The notes beneath the pieces are model-generated. The model worked only from the letters and a program-made list of their open reading frames with translations. It had not been told where the DNA came from and did no database searches. From Candidatus Nitrosoglobus terrae (lineage in GTDB: Bacteria; Pseudomonadota; Gammaproteobacteria; Nitrosococcales; Nitrosococcaceae): a stretch of 64,000 nucleotides of DNA. The stretch spans positions 1,375,001 to 1,439,000 of the forward strand of contig NZ_AP014836.1 in NCBI RefSeq assembly GCF_002356115.1, written 5' to 3'. Made by a program: the position numbers and the translations under genes. Position 1 is the first letter of the stretch. Every line of letters begins with the position of its first letter. Shown in pieces: positions 10,326 to 21,272 of the stretch.

Positions 10326-11285
10326 ATGATGAAAGATAAAGAACTACAACTTGCACGTCATGCAACTCTCCGGCAGTTGCAAATCTTTGAGGCTATGGTT
10401 CGTCACAACAGCTTTCGGAAAGCTGCTGAGGAGTTATTTCTTACCCAACCCACTGTGTCTATTCAAATCAAAAAACTTAGCGAAGCTATCGGGTTACCCC
10501 TATTTGAGCAGATTGGAAAAAAAATACATTTAACCCCCTCTGGTAGAGCGCTCTACAAGGTATGCTGTGAGATAATTGATTCTCTAGCTAATCTTGAAGT
10601 CGAAATTGCTGATTTAAAGGGACTTAAACAGGGGCAATTAAAATTAGCAGTGATTACTACAGCAAAATATTTTACTCCCCGTTTACTGGGTTTATTTTGC
10701 CAGCGTTATCCTGAGATCGATATCTCCTTAAAAGTCACTAACCGAGAAAAACTTCTAGAACGTATCATTCAAAATATAGATGATTTATATATCCTTGGCC
10801 GCCCACCTCAGAATTTAGCCATGATGTTTCGGCCTTTTCTACCCAATCCTCTAGTCATCATCGCCCCTAGAACTCATCCTTTAGTAGGGGCAACTAATAT
10901 TTCACTCCAGAGAGTTGCTCAAGAGCGCTTTATTATCCGAGAATTAGGGTCAGGAACTCGCATAACGCTAGAGCAACTTTTTCAGCGAAACGGCTTGGAT
11001 TTAAATGTTCGCATGGAATTAGGTAGTAATGAAGCCATTAAGGAAGCTGTTGCCAGCGGCCTAGGGCTTGCTATTTTATCTCAGCATAGCCTTGCAATTG
11101 AGGGGATAACAGGACAAGTAGCAGAATTTGAACCAGTCACGACACTTGATGTGCAAGGATTCCCAATCCTACGCCATTGGTATATTGGTTACCCTACTGG
11201 TAAACAATTGTCTGTGGTAGCCCTAGCTTTTCTTGAATACCTTCAAAATGAAGGTAAACAGCTTACAGAATCACCTTACTATTGA
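10326..11285 (+). CDS. cbbR: LysR-type regulator CbbR
   Basis: LysR regulators of this subfamily activate cbb operons in response to metabolites such as RuBP, PGA or NADPH. The N-terminal winged helix reads TLRQLQIFEAMVRHNSFRKA and TQPTVSIQIKKL; the rest is the periplasmic-binding-like effector domain. I place the start at the ATG pair 10326/10329, which gives the usual short leader before TLRQL. A longer in-frame ATG at 10269 would add 19 atypical residues and lies inside a palindrome, although an AGGA upstream of it means it cannot be excluded. Divergent from cbbL, so it almost certainly controls that operon. Confidence 0.9.
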   Translation: MMKDKELQLARHATLRQLQIFEAMVRHNSFRKAAEELFLTQPTVSIQIKKLSEAIGLPLFEQIGKKIHLTPSGRALYKVCCEIIDSLANLEVEIADLKGLKQGQLKLAVITTAKYFTPRLLGLFCQRYPEIDISLKVTNREKLLERIIQNIDDLYILGRPPQNLAMMFRPFLPNPLVIIAPRTHPLVGATNISLQRVAQERFIIRELGSGTRITLEQLFQRNGLDLNVRMELGSNEAIKEAVASGLGLAILSQHSLAIEGITGQVAEFEPVTTLDVQGFPILRHWYIGYPTGKQLSVVALAFLEYLQNEGKQLTESPYY

Positions 11286-11748
11286 GCCTCTCTGTTAGAT
11301 ACTATTAGATTCTCAAGAGCAGTTAACTTAGCTAACAAATAATTAATTTATCACGGAATCCCAGCTCACTATAAACTAAGTTAATTTTTAGCCGCTAATA
11401 CTTGGTGCGATTATTTAATTTTTCTAGAGATTATTATTTGGATAAGATAGAATAATGATTAAGATTTTAGGATTGAAACTATAGTTTTCACTTTAACTAT
11501 CAAGTGTGGAAAGCTTTGAGTTCAATTCTTACTAGATGTATTGGCAAGCAATAATATATGTTCTGGTCCCGCATCACTCTACTTCCATATTCTTACCGCC
11601 ACCTCTAATTCAGGGTTTTTCGTTAGAAAATATGGCCGCCTATCCAATCCCGCCTCAATCTTGGGATCTAGTAAAAATACAGGAAATTTAGGTTTAAAAA
11701 CTGCGGGATATTAATATTAAGCCAAATTCAAGGAGATAATTAAAATAA
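11286..11748. other. Intergenic region, possibly with a decayed coding fragment
   Basis: About 460 AT-rich bases. On the reverse strand, roughly 11570-11705 reads an open, protein-like stretch (for example IEAGLDRRPYFLTKNPELE) that ends in a stop but continues protein-like beyond it. I cannot name a family; it may be a gene remnant or chance. The last 20 bases hold an AAGGAGA that may serve the next gene. Confidence 0.3.
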
Positions 11749-12651
11749 ATGGTCGAAAGCAATACATATCGGTCTATTTTTTCCCCTTGTTCAGCCCAAG
11801 AGCAGGAAGAAAACTTTGAAAGCTACTGGCGCTTCACTCAGCAGCACGCGGGTAAACTTTTAGAAGAAGATAAAGATCTCACCAATAAGCGAGAAAAGCT
11901 TAAGTACTTTCAGGATAACCCCGTTCGCTCTCGCAACCCACTCCCAAACCCCGAGTTGTTTTATCGTAATTATATAAAATTTAAAGACGATCCTCAGCTT
12001 ATTGATCGCAAAACTCTGCTTTTAACAGCCATTTATAAATTTGCTCGCCACGAATGGGTAGGTATTTCAGAGGCATGGAACGTCATACCTGATATGGCAG
12101 CATCAAAAAAACTTACCGATAAGATAAGCCGAGTCCATTTAGCTGAAGAGTTCTGCCACATACGATTCTTTAATGAAATGCTATGTATCTTCCACTTAGA
12201 TAAAGTCGAATGGGTGCCCTTAGGACCTATAAAACAAAGGGTATATCGTATTTTCCCACGCCTACCTGGCGCTTTAATGGATGCCCCCGCCTTTATTACC
12301 GAGCTTATGGGAATGACATTTTATCAACACTTAGATACGTTATTTGGAGAAATACTTGCTGATGAGCCTGAAGCCCAGCAACGACTCAGGGAAATTCTCC
12401 ATGAAATTATGGTCGATGAGATGGCGCACGTAGGCCAACGTAGAAATTTCATTGGTCCCGTTGGTATCAAATTGGCACAGCTCATGCTGCCCACTATTTA
12501 TAGGTTATTTTTCTGGGGAATCCCAGAGGCAAAATACTTATTTAACGTTGAAAAAATGATTCAAGATGGCCTCTCGTTTGATTATACCTCGGTATCCTCT
12601 AACCTATTAAAGCGCAGTTGGGTGCCAAGCTATTGCCAAATCCAAAATTAA
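11749..12651 (+). CDS. Ferritin-like diiron protein, AurF-like
   Basis: This 300-residue cytosolic helical protein has two metal-ligand motifs of the ferritin-like diiron fold: HLAEEFCHIRF (E-x2-H, about 137-147) and EIMVDEMAHVGQRRNF (DE-x2-H, about 224-239), with a further FARHEW at about 101-106. Such proteins activate O2 at a two-iron centre to oxidise or hydroxylate a substrate; AurF oxidises an arylamine. The exact family is uncertain because overall similarity can only be judged by motif, and other diiron hydroxylases are possible. It stands alone on the plus strand after cbbR; AAGGAGA is 12 bases from the ATG, a rather long spacing. Confidence 0.6.
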   Translation: MVESNTYRSIFSPCSAQEQEENFESYWRFTQQHAGKLLEEDKDLTNKREKLKYFQDNPVRSRNPLPNPELFYRNYIKFKDDPQLIDRKTLLLTAIYKFARHEWVGISEAWNVIPDMAASKKLTDKISRVHLAEEFCHIRFFNEMLCIFHLDKVEWVPLGPIKQRVYRIFPRLPGALMDAPAFITELMGMTFYQHLDTLFGEILADEPEAQQRLREILHEIMVDEMAHVGQRRNFIGPVGIKLAQLMLPTIYRLFFWGIPEAKYLFNVEKMIQDGLSFDYTSVSSNLLKRSWVPSYCQIQN

Positions 12652-12884
12652 GCTAAAGTAGATAATAAAAATGATTACCTCATAAGAATTACTATGCTAG
12701 ATTTTTTACGTCTTATAACTGCGGGACTTAAAATAAAGCTCACATCTCGGCTCGCTAACCAATGACTAGCTAGATAATATTAGGCTTAATTTTATTCTTC
12801 CACTCCCAACCGTTTCACGCCATTTTTATCCCCACCTTCGTGCTGTCTTTTTACATCTCTAATCAAATTTATACTAAGCTATAA

Positions 12885-14285
<1,401 letters not shown>

Positions 14286-14374
14286 TGATTAAATCTCCCA
14301 CCCCTTTTTCTTACAAAGTAGTTTAAAAATCCTGTATAATATATAGCTTAGCGCATTCTTAAGTGCATCCATTT

Positions 14375-14975
14375 CTATTGCCTCTTTTCTTCCTCTTTTT
14401 TTCTCTTAATTTCTTCTAATCGCTTATTTCTCTCTATAAGATCAACATATTGGCTAGAAAACTCCCTAAAATTTAATACTCTATCTTGATTAATATCTGA
14501 TTTTATGAAATACCTATTTAAATCTGATCTGTTTAGGATAGTATCAATCTCATCAAAACTTAATACCTTATCTCTCTCTATTCTTACCTGCATTAGTAAA
14601 ATCAATATAAGACCTCATTGTAGTAGTAAATCTAATATATTTATCCTTTATTTTCTTCTTCTTTAACTTCTTATCGTATCCTTTTTTGGAAATAACCTTA
14701 TTACTATATTCTTCGTAATCTAATCCTCTATTGTCAGTCATCCTTATCGTAATTTGAGAAATCCCACATATCTTCACTTCATAATCAGGCGTGTGCATAA
14801 AGCCTGAATAAGCTTCATTTAAGTCCAGAAGTTTATCTTTGTTCCTATCCCTCTTAAAGAACTTATGATGGATATTCAGATCAGTTTCAAATTTAGTGTC
14901 GTAATCTCTAGCTATAACATTAGAACTAATACCTACTACTAAAAATACCGCTACTGCTAGCTTATTAAATTTCAC
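14375..14975 (-). pseudogene. Secreted EF-hand protein, split by a frameshift in a GA repeat
   Basis: The first frame (14975-14568) encodes a signal peptide (MKFNKLAVAVFLVVGISS) and an EF-hand loop DRNKDKLLDLNE; it then ends NAGKNRER-stop. The second frame (to 14375) continues with a degenerate loop ending RDKVLSFDE and a good loop DINQDRVLNFREF, then a Lys/Glu-rich tail. The frames meet at a reverse-strand AGAGAGAGA tract (14571-14579). Adding one GA unit, or removing two, joins them into one roughly 190-residue calcium-binding protein that aligns the EF-hands evenly. It may be a pseudogene, a phase-variable gene, or an indel in the assembly. The ligand is Ca2+ by family; partner unknown. 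Confidence 0.7.
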
Positions 14976-15054
14976 GCCCTAACCTTTTTTAACTTAATTA
15001 ATTTCATAAAACCTATCGACAGCACTCATCTTAAATTGAGTGTAAAATTAAAGA

Positions 15055-15170
15055 AGAATCAAGGGAGTTGGGCGTAACAGCACCCTTAACAAGCCAATTT
15101 TATAACTTGTTATGATGAGAAATGATTATAGGTTTTTATTCTAGGAGAGTCTGCTCCTAGGCAGTTTTTG
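15055..15170 (+). ncRNA. Candidate small RNA with terminator
   Basis: No gene ends on the plus strand within 850 bases upstream, yet a good plus-strand terminator stands at 15141-15167. Before it are further pairing elements: AAGGG (15061-15065) with CCCTT (15083-15087), and TAACAAG (15087-15093) with CTTGTTA (15106-15112). This could be an independent small transcript. I cannot match it to a known RNA family and there is no direct evidence of transcription. Confidence 0.25.
15141..15169 (+). terminator. Plus-strand intrinsic terminator without an upstream gene
   Basis: CTAGGAG (15141-15147) pairs with CTCCTAG (15154-15160), a 6-base loop, followed by GCAGTTTTT. The reverse orientation lacks a U-tract, so it does not serve argG. 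Confidence 0.6.
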
Positions 15171-15205
15171 CTGAATAAGTTGGGGGGTTATATTTGAAAA
15201 GGAAG

Positions 15206-15237
15206 TTTAATAAGCTTAGGCTAGAGAACTTATTAAA
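15206..15237 (-). terminator. argG: Possible terminator after argG
   Basis: TTTAATAAG (15206-15214) pairs perfectly with CTTATTAAA (15229-15237), 14-base loop. On the reverse strand it lies 17 bases after the argG stop and is followed by a pyrimidine-rich CTTCCTTTTC. The stem is AT-rich, so termination strength is doubtful. Confidence 0.4.
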
Positions 15238-15253
15238 TTGTTTCCCTTTAGAA

Positions 15254-16471
15254 TTATCTCATCTTATTATTCATCGCTTTAATACGTAACCGAAGGGCAT
15301 TAAGCTTAATAAAACCTTCAGCATCTTGTTGATTATAAGCGCCTAAATCTTCTTCAAAAGTAGCCATCTGGGGCACAAATAGGCTATCAGTTTCAGATCG
15401 ACGGCCTATGATCATCACATTACCTTTATACAACTTAAGACGCACTACGCCATTAACGGTATTCTGAGAGGAATCAATAAACTGCTGTAGTAAAATGCGC
15501 TCTGGAGACCACCAGTAACCATTATAAATAAGGCTTGCATAACGGGGCATCAGCTCATCTTTAAGATGAGCCACCTCTCGATCCAAAGTGAGAGATTCTA
15601 TCGCTCGATGCGCTTTAAGCATAATTGTGCCCCCCGGAGTCTCATAACAGCCCCGAGATTTCATTCCAACGTATCGGTTTTCTACTAAATCTAAACGACC
15701 AATACCATTTTTGCTACCAAAGCGGTTAAGGGTCTCCAGAACCTTGGCGGGGCTAAGAGATTCCCTATTAATTTTGGTAATATCACCACAGCGGTATTCT
15801 AACTCTATATAGGTTGGCTGATCAGGCGCTAGCTCTGGAGATATAGTCCAGCGCCACATGGTTTCTTCAGACTCAAGCCAAGGATCTTCTAGGATACCTC
15901 CCTCATAGGAAATATGCAATAAGTTGGCATCCATAGAGTATGGAGATCTAGATCCTCGCTTTCCTTCCACTGGAATCCCATTTGCTTCTGCATAAACCAG
16001 TAGTTTTTCTCTTGAAGTTAAATCCCACTCCCGCCATGGGGCAATTACTCGAATATCAGGCCGTAAGGCATAAGCCCCCAGTTCAAAACGTACTTGATCA
16101 TTTCCTTTACCCGTAGCCCCATGGGCAATAGCATCGGCAGCAGTTTCATTAGCAATCCCCACTAATCGCTTAGCAATCAGGGGCCGTGCAATAGAAGTAC
16201 CTAGTAAATATTCCCCCTCATAGAGGGTATTGGCTCGAAACATGGGAAAGACATATTCTCGTACAAACTCCTCACGTAAATCCTCAATATAAATTTCCTT
16301 GACTCCTAAAACTTTAGCTTTAGCTCGGGCTGCTCCTACTTCCTCCTCTTGACCGATATCTGCAGTAAAGGTAACCACTTCACAGCCATAAGTTTCCTGT
16401 AGCCACTTAAGGATTACAGAAGTATCTAATCCCCCTGAATAAGCAAGTACAACTTTTTTTATCGTGGTCAT
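15254..16471 (-). CDS. argG: Argininosuccinate synthase
   Basis: Joins citrulline and aspartate using ATP in arginine synthesis. The 405-residue protein has the PP-loop [15 protein letters not shown] near the N-terminus, the [14 protein letters not shown] signature (about 118-131) and the [17 protein letters not shown] segment, all of the normal type I family length. It starts 63 bases after the end of the E2-E3 gene on the same strand and may be read through from the pdh operon, though the two pathways are unrelated. Cytoplasmic homotetramer by family. Confidence 0.97.
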   Translation of the reverse strand: MTTIKKVVLAYSGGLDTSVILKWLQETYGCEVVTFTADIGQEEEVGAARAKAKVLGVKEIYIEDLREEFVREYVFPMFRANTLYEGEYLLGTSIARPLIAKRLVGIANETAADAIAHGATGKGNDQVRFELGAYALRPDIRVIAPWREWDLTSREKLLVYAEANGIPVEGKRGSRSPYSMDANLLHISYEGGILEDPWLESEETMWRWTISPELAPDQPTYIELEYRCGDITKINRESLSPAKVLETLNRFGSKNGIGRLDLVENRYVGMKSRGCYETPGGTIMLKAHRAIESLTLDREVAHLKDELMPRYASLIYNGYWWSPERILLQQFIDSSQNTVNGVVRLKLYKGNVMIIGRRSETDSLFVPQMATFEEDLGAYNQQDAEGFIKLNALRLRIKAMNNKMR

Positions 16472-16534
16472 GAAAAACTTATCTGATTTTCAAAGAAATA
16501 TTTGAGAACTTAAGTATACGACTTTTCCTATCAA

Positions 16535-19243
16535 CTACCGCTGAGTACGGCGTAGGCGCGATAACAGTCTACGGGCCATCTCTCCAAATATCTCAGTCTG
16601 GGTAGGATGGGGATGGATAGCTCTAGCTACTTGTTCCAAAGTCATCTCCCCCGTAACAATCATGACTGCTTCTCCAACTAACGTATCCGCATGATCAACC
16701 AAGAAATGAACCCCAATAATGCGATGGCTTGCTTTATCTACTACCATCTTAATAAAGCCCTCAGTCTCATGATTAATCATGGCCTTTGCATCAATGCGAA
16801 TAGGTGATTTTACCTCCACCGCATCAACCCCTCTCTCCTTAGCTTGCGCTGTGGATAGACCTACAAAAGCCGCCTGCGGTCTAGTAAAGATTACGCCGCA
16901 GTCCTTCTCTAACTCATAGATATGAGGTTTTCCTAAGATAGTGGCTGCTGCAACTCGCCCTTGCTGCCCTGCTGTATGGGCCAGCATCAAACCGCCAATC
17001 ACATCACCCACTGCAAAGATATGAGGCTTAGAAGTACGGCACTGGGCATCCACCTGAATGACTCCATTTTCTACTGCTACCCCCACCACTTTGTCTAAGG
17101 CTAATGGCTCTAACTTAGGCCGCTTGCCCGTAGCCATAATAATGCGATCCACTTCTAACGTATGGTGATTACCTTCAGAGTCATCAAAGGCAACTTGCAT
17201 CACCCCTGATTGGCTGCTGATGATCTTTTGCACTTTAGCTGAAGTATATACGATAAGATTTGGATCAGCATTCAATACATCCCTTAATTGTTTACTGACT
17301 TCTGGTTCTACTTCTGCTAGTAAGCGATCTTGAGCTTCTAGCAACACAACCTCAGAGCCAAAATCCTGAAAAATTTGAGCCATCTCTACACCAATAGCCC
17401 CACCACCAATTACGGCTAAACGTTTAGGGACATGCTCTAATCCCCACACAGTATCGGAAGTAAGTACTCCACCTGTAGCTAAACCCTCTTGAGCACCTAG
17501 GATAGGCGGAATAAATGGAGGGGCACCTGTGGCAATCACTGCCCCTGCAAAACTTATCTTTTGTCCTTGAGAGCCCTCACTAGGCTGAGTACGAGTAAAC
17601 GGATCTTCGCTATTGCCTACGGTATCAACAATAATATGGTGCTCATCAACAAAACGAGCATACCCGTGGATATATTTAATCTTCATCCCTATATCGGCTT
17701 TTAGCGCCATTTCACCTCGGGACTGAAGAATATATCGGCGAGTTTTTTCGAGCGATTCCCAATTAAGGGATGGTAGCCCTGCATTTTTTACCCCTAAATG
17801 AGAATCATGAGCCCGATCTCGAATACGATCGGCAGCCGCCCGCCAAGTCTTAGAAGGGATACAGCCACGCCATAAACACTCACCTCCTGGTAAAGATGAG
17901 TCGTTAATTAAAGCCACTTTAACACCATGCTCAACTAGATCTCGGGCGCAATCCTCTCCGCCAAGACCTCCGCCAATCACAACGACATCATAATCCCAGC
18001 TCCCCTCTAAAGATAATGGGATGCTAAGCTCCTTAACTGCTGATGAAGAACTACTACTGTCTTTAATCCATGTCTCGGGATGCTCTACTCGTTCTTTAAG
18101 GGTATTTAAGAAACGAGCTGCATCAGCGCCATTAATGATCCTATGATCAGCAGTAACGGTTACCGGCATTCCCTGAGATCCGGTGGTTGCCACTGCTAGA
18201 ATAGCCGAAGTTCCAGGTGAAGGAATAGCATCAAAATAAGCTACTCCTAACATCCCCATATTGGAGATAGTAAAAGTTGGATTAGCGTACTCCTCCGGCT
18301 TTAATCGCTTAATTCTTGCTCGCTTTGCCAGATCAACCCAATTAGCGTTTAAATCATCAAGGTTGCGTTCGAGCGTATTTCGTAATACAGGCACAACTAA
18401 GCCCATACTTTCTGTTTCTACCGCAATTCCTATATCAATTTGCTTCCGCTCTAAAATATGGTCTTTATGCTGGTAAGCGTTATTGATTTTAGGGTGATCT
18501 TGAATAGCTAATGCTGCTGCTTTCGTTAAAGCTATAGTTACCGAAACGCCTTGCTTCTTAGATATTGCAACTAGCCGCGAAGAATCTATGTAAATAGTTG
18601 CTCTAAACAGAGGCGTGGAGAGAGAGTATTCCATATTATGAGCAATAGCTTTCTCCATACTATCCATAGCTCTGCCCACACCCGAAGCTTCAAAACCCTG
18701 ACGATTTACCTGATTAGAGTCTGTATTAGCGAGTACGTCAGCCGCTATAATTACCCCTTTACGTCCATTTCCTGTAATCCCAGTAAGATCAACTCCATAG
18801 GTACCTGCAAGCTGCCGGGCATAAGGAGTTGCCCGAGTATGATTTGGATGAGGTGCAGGTACTCCTGCTTCTAACATTACTGGAAGAACTTTGATTTCAG
18901 ATTTTGGTTTCAAGGTATTATCAGAATCAATCTCAGCTTTTTTCTTTGGCTGAGATTGTTTAGATTCTATCGTGGCCTCACCTTTAGTGACTTGATCAAC
19001 TTCAGCCACTAAATAGGCAATAGGATTACCTACCGCAGTAACTCCGTCTATAGGTAAGCGAGGTCCAGAGAGATAGCCTTCGCGAAATACCTCCACGTCC
19101 ATAATAGCTTTATCGGTTTCTATTGTTGCGACGACAGTACCACGCTCGATAAAATCACCGATTTCCTTTTCCCATGAAACCAGCACTCCTTCAGTCATGG
19201 TATCTGAGAGCTGGGGCATTTTGATAACATAAGGTTCAGCCAT
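16535..19243 (-). CDS. Fused pyruvate dehydrogenase E2 (acetyltransferase) and E3 (dihydrolipoyl dehydrogenase)
   Basis: One 902-residue protein carries two PDH subunits. Order: lipoyl domain (1-80, lipoyl Lys K45 in ETDKA), linker, E3/E1-binding domain (about 135-170, RATPYARQLAG), E2 catalytic domain (about 190-395), Ser-rich linker, then a complete E3 (about 415-902). E3 has the FAD motif GGGLGG, redox Cys C456/C461 in CLWRGC, and the His-Glu pair H879/E884 in HPHPTQTE. The E2 active-site motif reads DHRIINGAD: His is kept, but the usual Asp four residues later is Asn (N371). Genes pdhA and pdhB precede it. Full E2-E3 fusion is uncommon. Both halves are otherwise intact, so I expect activity. 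Confidence 0.93.
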   Translation of the reverse strand: MAEPYVIKMPQLSDTMTEGVLVSWEKEIGDFIERGTVVATIETDKAIMDVEVFREGYLSGPRLPIDGVTAVGNPIAYLVAEVDQVTKGEATIESKQSQPKKKAEIDSDNTLKPKSEIKVLPVMLEAGVPAPHPNHTRATPYARQLAGTYGVDLTGITGNGRKGVIIAADVLANTDSNQVNRQGFEASGVGRAMDSMEKAIAHNMEYSLSTPLFRATIYIDSSRLVAISKKQGVSVTIALTKAAALAIQDHPKINNAYQHKDHILERKQIDIGIAVETESMGLVVPVLRNTLERNLDDLNANWVDLAKRARIKRLKPEEYANPTFTISNMGMLGVAYFDAIPSPGTSAILAVATTGSQGMPVTVTADHRIINGADAARFLNTLKERVEHPETWIKDSSSSSSAVKELSIPLSLEGSWDYDVVVIGGGLGGEDCARDLVEHGVKVALINDSSLPGGECLWRGCIPSKTWRAAADRIRDRAHDSHLGVKNAGLPSLNWESLEKTRRYILQSRGEMALKADIGMKIKYIHGYARFVDEHHIIVDTVGNSEDPFTRTQPSEGSQGQKISFAGAVIATGAPPFIPPILGAQEGLATGGVLTSDTVWGLEHVPKRLAVIGGGAIGVEMAQIFQDFGSEVVLLEAQDRLLAEVEPEVSKQLRDVLNADPNLIVYTSAKVQKIISSQSGVMQVAFDDSEGNHHTLEVDRIIMATGKRPKLEPLALDKVVGVAVENGVIQVDAQCRTSKPHIFAVGDVIGGLMLAHTAGQQGRVAAATILGKPHIYELEKDCGVIFTRPQAAFVGLSTAQAKERGVDAVEVKSPIRIDAKAMINHETEGFIKMVVDKASHRIIGVHFLVDHADTLVGEAVMIVTGEMTLEQVARAIHPHPTQTEIFGEMARRLLSRLRRTQR

Positions 19244-19267
19244 AAGATCAACTCAAATATTTACTTG

Positions 19268-20251
19268 CTACTCACTCTTCCCTAATACTTTAAGTACCCC
19301 TTGATAAACACTCTGAGCATTAGGAATTGCTGCTTTCTCTAAACGATGATTATAGGGTACTGGTACATCTGCCGCGTGGACTCTTACCGGTTGAGCATCC
19401 AGTGCAAAAAAACAATCTTCAATAATTCCAGCTATTATCTCGCTACCAACACCCACAGGCCCTTCATCCTCTTCAGCTACTAAAACCCGATGAGTTTTTT
19501 CTATAGATAAACGGATAGTTTCCCGGTCGATAGGTTTAAGAGATCGTAAATCTATTACCTCAGCATGGATATTTTCCTGAGCTAATTTATTGGCTGCGGC
19601 GATACACCAATGCGCGCTATAGTTATACCCTATCAGGGTAATATCAGTCCCTTTACGGACAACTTCAGCACCCTCCAACGGGCGGAATATTTCCTCATCG
19701 GGCACTTCTCCTTTCAGGTTGTACATGCTCTCATGTTCAATAAAAATCACCGGATCGTTACAACGCACTGCAGATTTGAGCATGCCGTAGGCATCTAGGG
19801 GGGTGCTAGGGGTAACAACTCGAAGGCCAGCTACCCCCATAAACATCTTCTCTAGCCGTGCTGAATGCTGGGCTGCTAATTGATGTGCAGTTCCTCCAGG
19901 AGTCCGCATTACAATGGGGCACTGAGCACGACCTCCAGACATATAGCGGATTTTAGCAGCCGCATTTACCAAAGTATCCATTGCAAGTAAAGCAAAGTTG
20001 ATGGACATAATCTCAATAATAGGCCGCATCCCGGCCATGGAAGCGCCAATGCCTATACCAGTATAAGAATTCTCAGAGATAGGGGTATCAATAATTCTCT
20101 CCTCTCCATATTTCTCATAAAGGCCAAGCGTAGCTTTGTAAGTACCTCCTGCTACACCAATATCTTCACCCATCGCAATAACACTGGGATCATTCGCTAA
20201 TTCTTCATCATGGGCTCGCCGTAATGCTTCCCAATAAGCGAGCTCAGCCAT
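19268..20251 (-). CDS. pdhB: Pyruvate dehydrogenase E1 component, beta subunit
   Basis: Beta chain of the alpha2beta2 thiamine-diphosphate E1 that decarboxylates pyruvate and acetylates the lipoyl domain of E2. Family elements: MGEDIGVAGGTYKAT, DTPISENSYTGIGIGA (E of ISE activates ThDP), RTPGGTAHQLAAQHS and the C-terminal VPVPYNHRLEKAAIPN. I place the start at 20251, where ATGGCTGA overlaps the pdhA stop by eight bases; the upstream in-frame ATG at 20308 would add 19 residues that are simply pdhA in another frame. The E2-E3 gene follows 24 bases later. Confidence 0.95.
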   Translation of the reverse strand: MAELAYWEALRRAHDEELANDPSVIAMGEDIGVAGGTYKATLGLYEKYGEERIIDTPISENSYTGIGIGASMAGMRPIIEIMSINFALLAMDTLVNAAAKIRYMSGGRAQCPIVMRTPGGTAHQLAAQHSARLEKMFMGVAGLRVVTPSTPLDAYGMLKSAVRCNDPVIFIEHESMYNLKGEVPDEEIFRPLEGAEVVRKGTDITLIGYNYSAHWCIAAANKLAQENIHAEVIDLRSLKPIDRETIRLSIEKTHRVLVAEEDEGPVGVGSEIIAGIIEDCFFALDAQPVRVHAADVPVPYNHRLEKAAIPNAQSVYQGVLKVLGKSE

Positions 20252-21272
20252 GGGCTTCCCCTCCTGCCCGTAATGGTCCAATCCAACGCGGATCTGGGTT
20301 ATCCTCAAACACGTATTTAGTTAAATCTTCTACTCTTGGCTCTGGGCTTTCTTCAGCGAATTTTATAATATCATTATCAATCTCATTCTGAACTTCCTGC
20401 TCTAAATCCTTTAACTCTCCTTCAGTTAGCTCGTTGGCATGGATTAATCTTGTAGCTAAAATTTGAATAGGATCTTGTTGCATCCAGTCCGTTACTTCCT
20501 CCTTACTACGGTAAGCCCCAGAATCTGACATAGAATGACCTCGATAACGGTAAGTTAGAAACTCTAGAAAATAGGGTCCATTACCATTTCGTACATGGGT
20601 GACAGCTGAACGAGTAGCCTCCATAACTATCTCAATATCCTGTCCCGAGTGTTGGCTAGCAGGTATCTTATAAGCACCTAAACGCTGGTATTGATCAAGG
20701 ACAGCCGTTGAGCGCTCAATAGCAGTACCAATCGCGTAAAGATTATTCTCACACACAAATAATACCGGCAGTTTCCATATGGATGCCATATTCATGGTTT
20801 CATGAAATGTACCTTGGTTATTAGCGCCATCCCCTAAAAAACAAACAGCAATTCTCCCTTCTCTTTGATGCTTACAGGCTAAAGCTAATCCGGCAGCAAG
20901 AGGAAATGGCTGTCCTACCAAAGCATAACCGCCCATAAAATGCGCGCTCGGGTCAAAAATATGCATTGATCCCCCGCGACCTTTGGAGCTTCCAGTTTCC
21001 TTACCATAGAGTTCAGCCATTACTTCCCGAGCTGGTGCTCCACTTTTAATAGCATGGATATGATCTCGATAGCCGGTTATGACGTAGTCAAAGCCAATCC
21101 CGCGATCAGCCTGTACCATCTGAAGCACTCCCGTTGCTACCGCCTCTTGTCCCGAGTACAGGTGCAAAAACCCACCAATTTTACGTTCCATGTAAGCTTC
21201 AAACGTACGCTCCTCGAAACGTCGGTAAAAAATCATCTCCCGCAGCAGTCGTTTACGATCAGTTTTACTCAT
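20244..21272 (-). CDS. pdhA: Pyruvate dehydrogenase E1 component, alpha subunit
   Basis: Alpha chain of E1, 342 residues. It shows the ThDP-binding motif running from GDGANNQGTFHETMN to the paired Asn in CENN, the RGGSMHIF element, and the regulated-type phosphorylation loop region YRYRGHSMSDSGAYR. An alpha/beta-type E1 differs from the single-chain AceE common in gammaproteobacteria and resembles Gram-positive, mitochondrial and cyanobacterial PDHs. First gene of pdhA-pdhB-E2E3; a 113-base gap separates it from the DUF455 gene upstream. Branched-chain or acetoin substrates cannot be excluded by sequence, but the cluster order favours pyruvate. Confidence 0.93.
   Translation of the reverse strand: MSKTDRKRLLREMIFYRRFEERTFEAYMERKIGGFLHLYSGQEAVATGVLQMVQADRGIGFDYVITGYRDHIHAIKSGAPAREVMAELYGKETGSSKGRGGSMHIFDPSAHFMGGYALVGQPFPLAAGLALACKHQREGRIAVCFLGDGANNQGTFHETMNMASIWKLPVLFVCENNLYAIGTAIERSTAVLDQYQRLGAYKIPASQHSGQDIEIVMEATRSAVTHVRNGNGPYFLEFLTYRYRGHSMSDSGAYRSKEEVTDWMQQDPIQILATRLIHANELTEGELKDLEQEVQNEIDNDIIKFAEESPEPRVEDLTKYVFEDNPDPRWIGPLRAGGEAHG

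Noticed and set aside
20252-20308. Longer PdhB start
   Set aside because: The extra residues are the 3' end of pdhA read in another frame; the ATGGCTGA overlap at 20244-20251 is a normal coupling.
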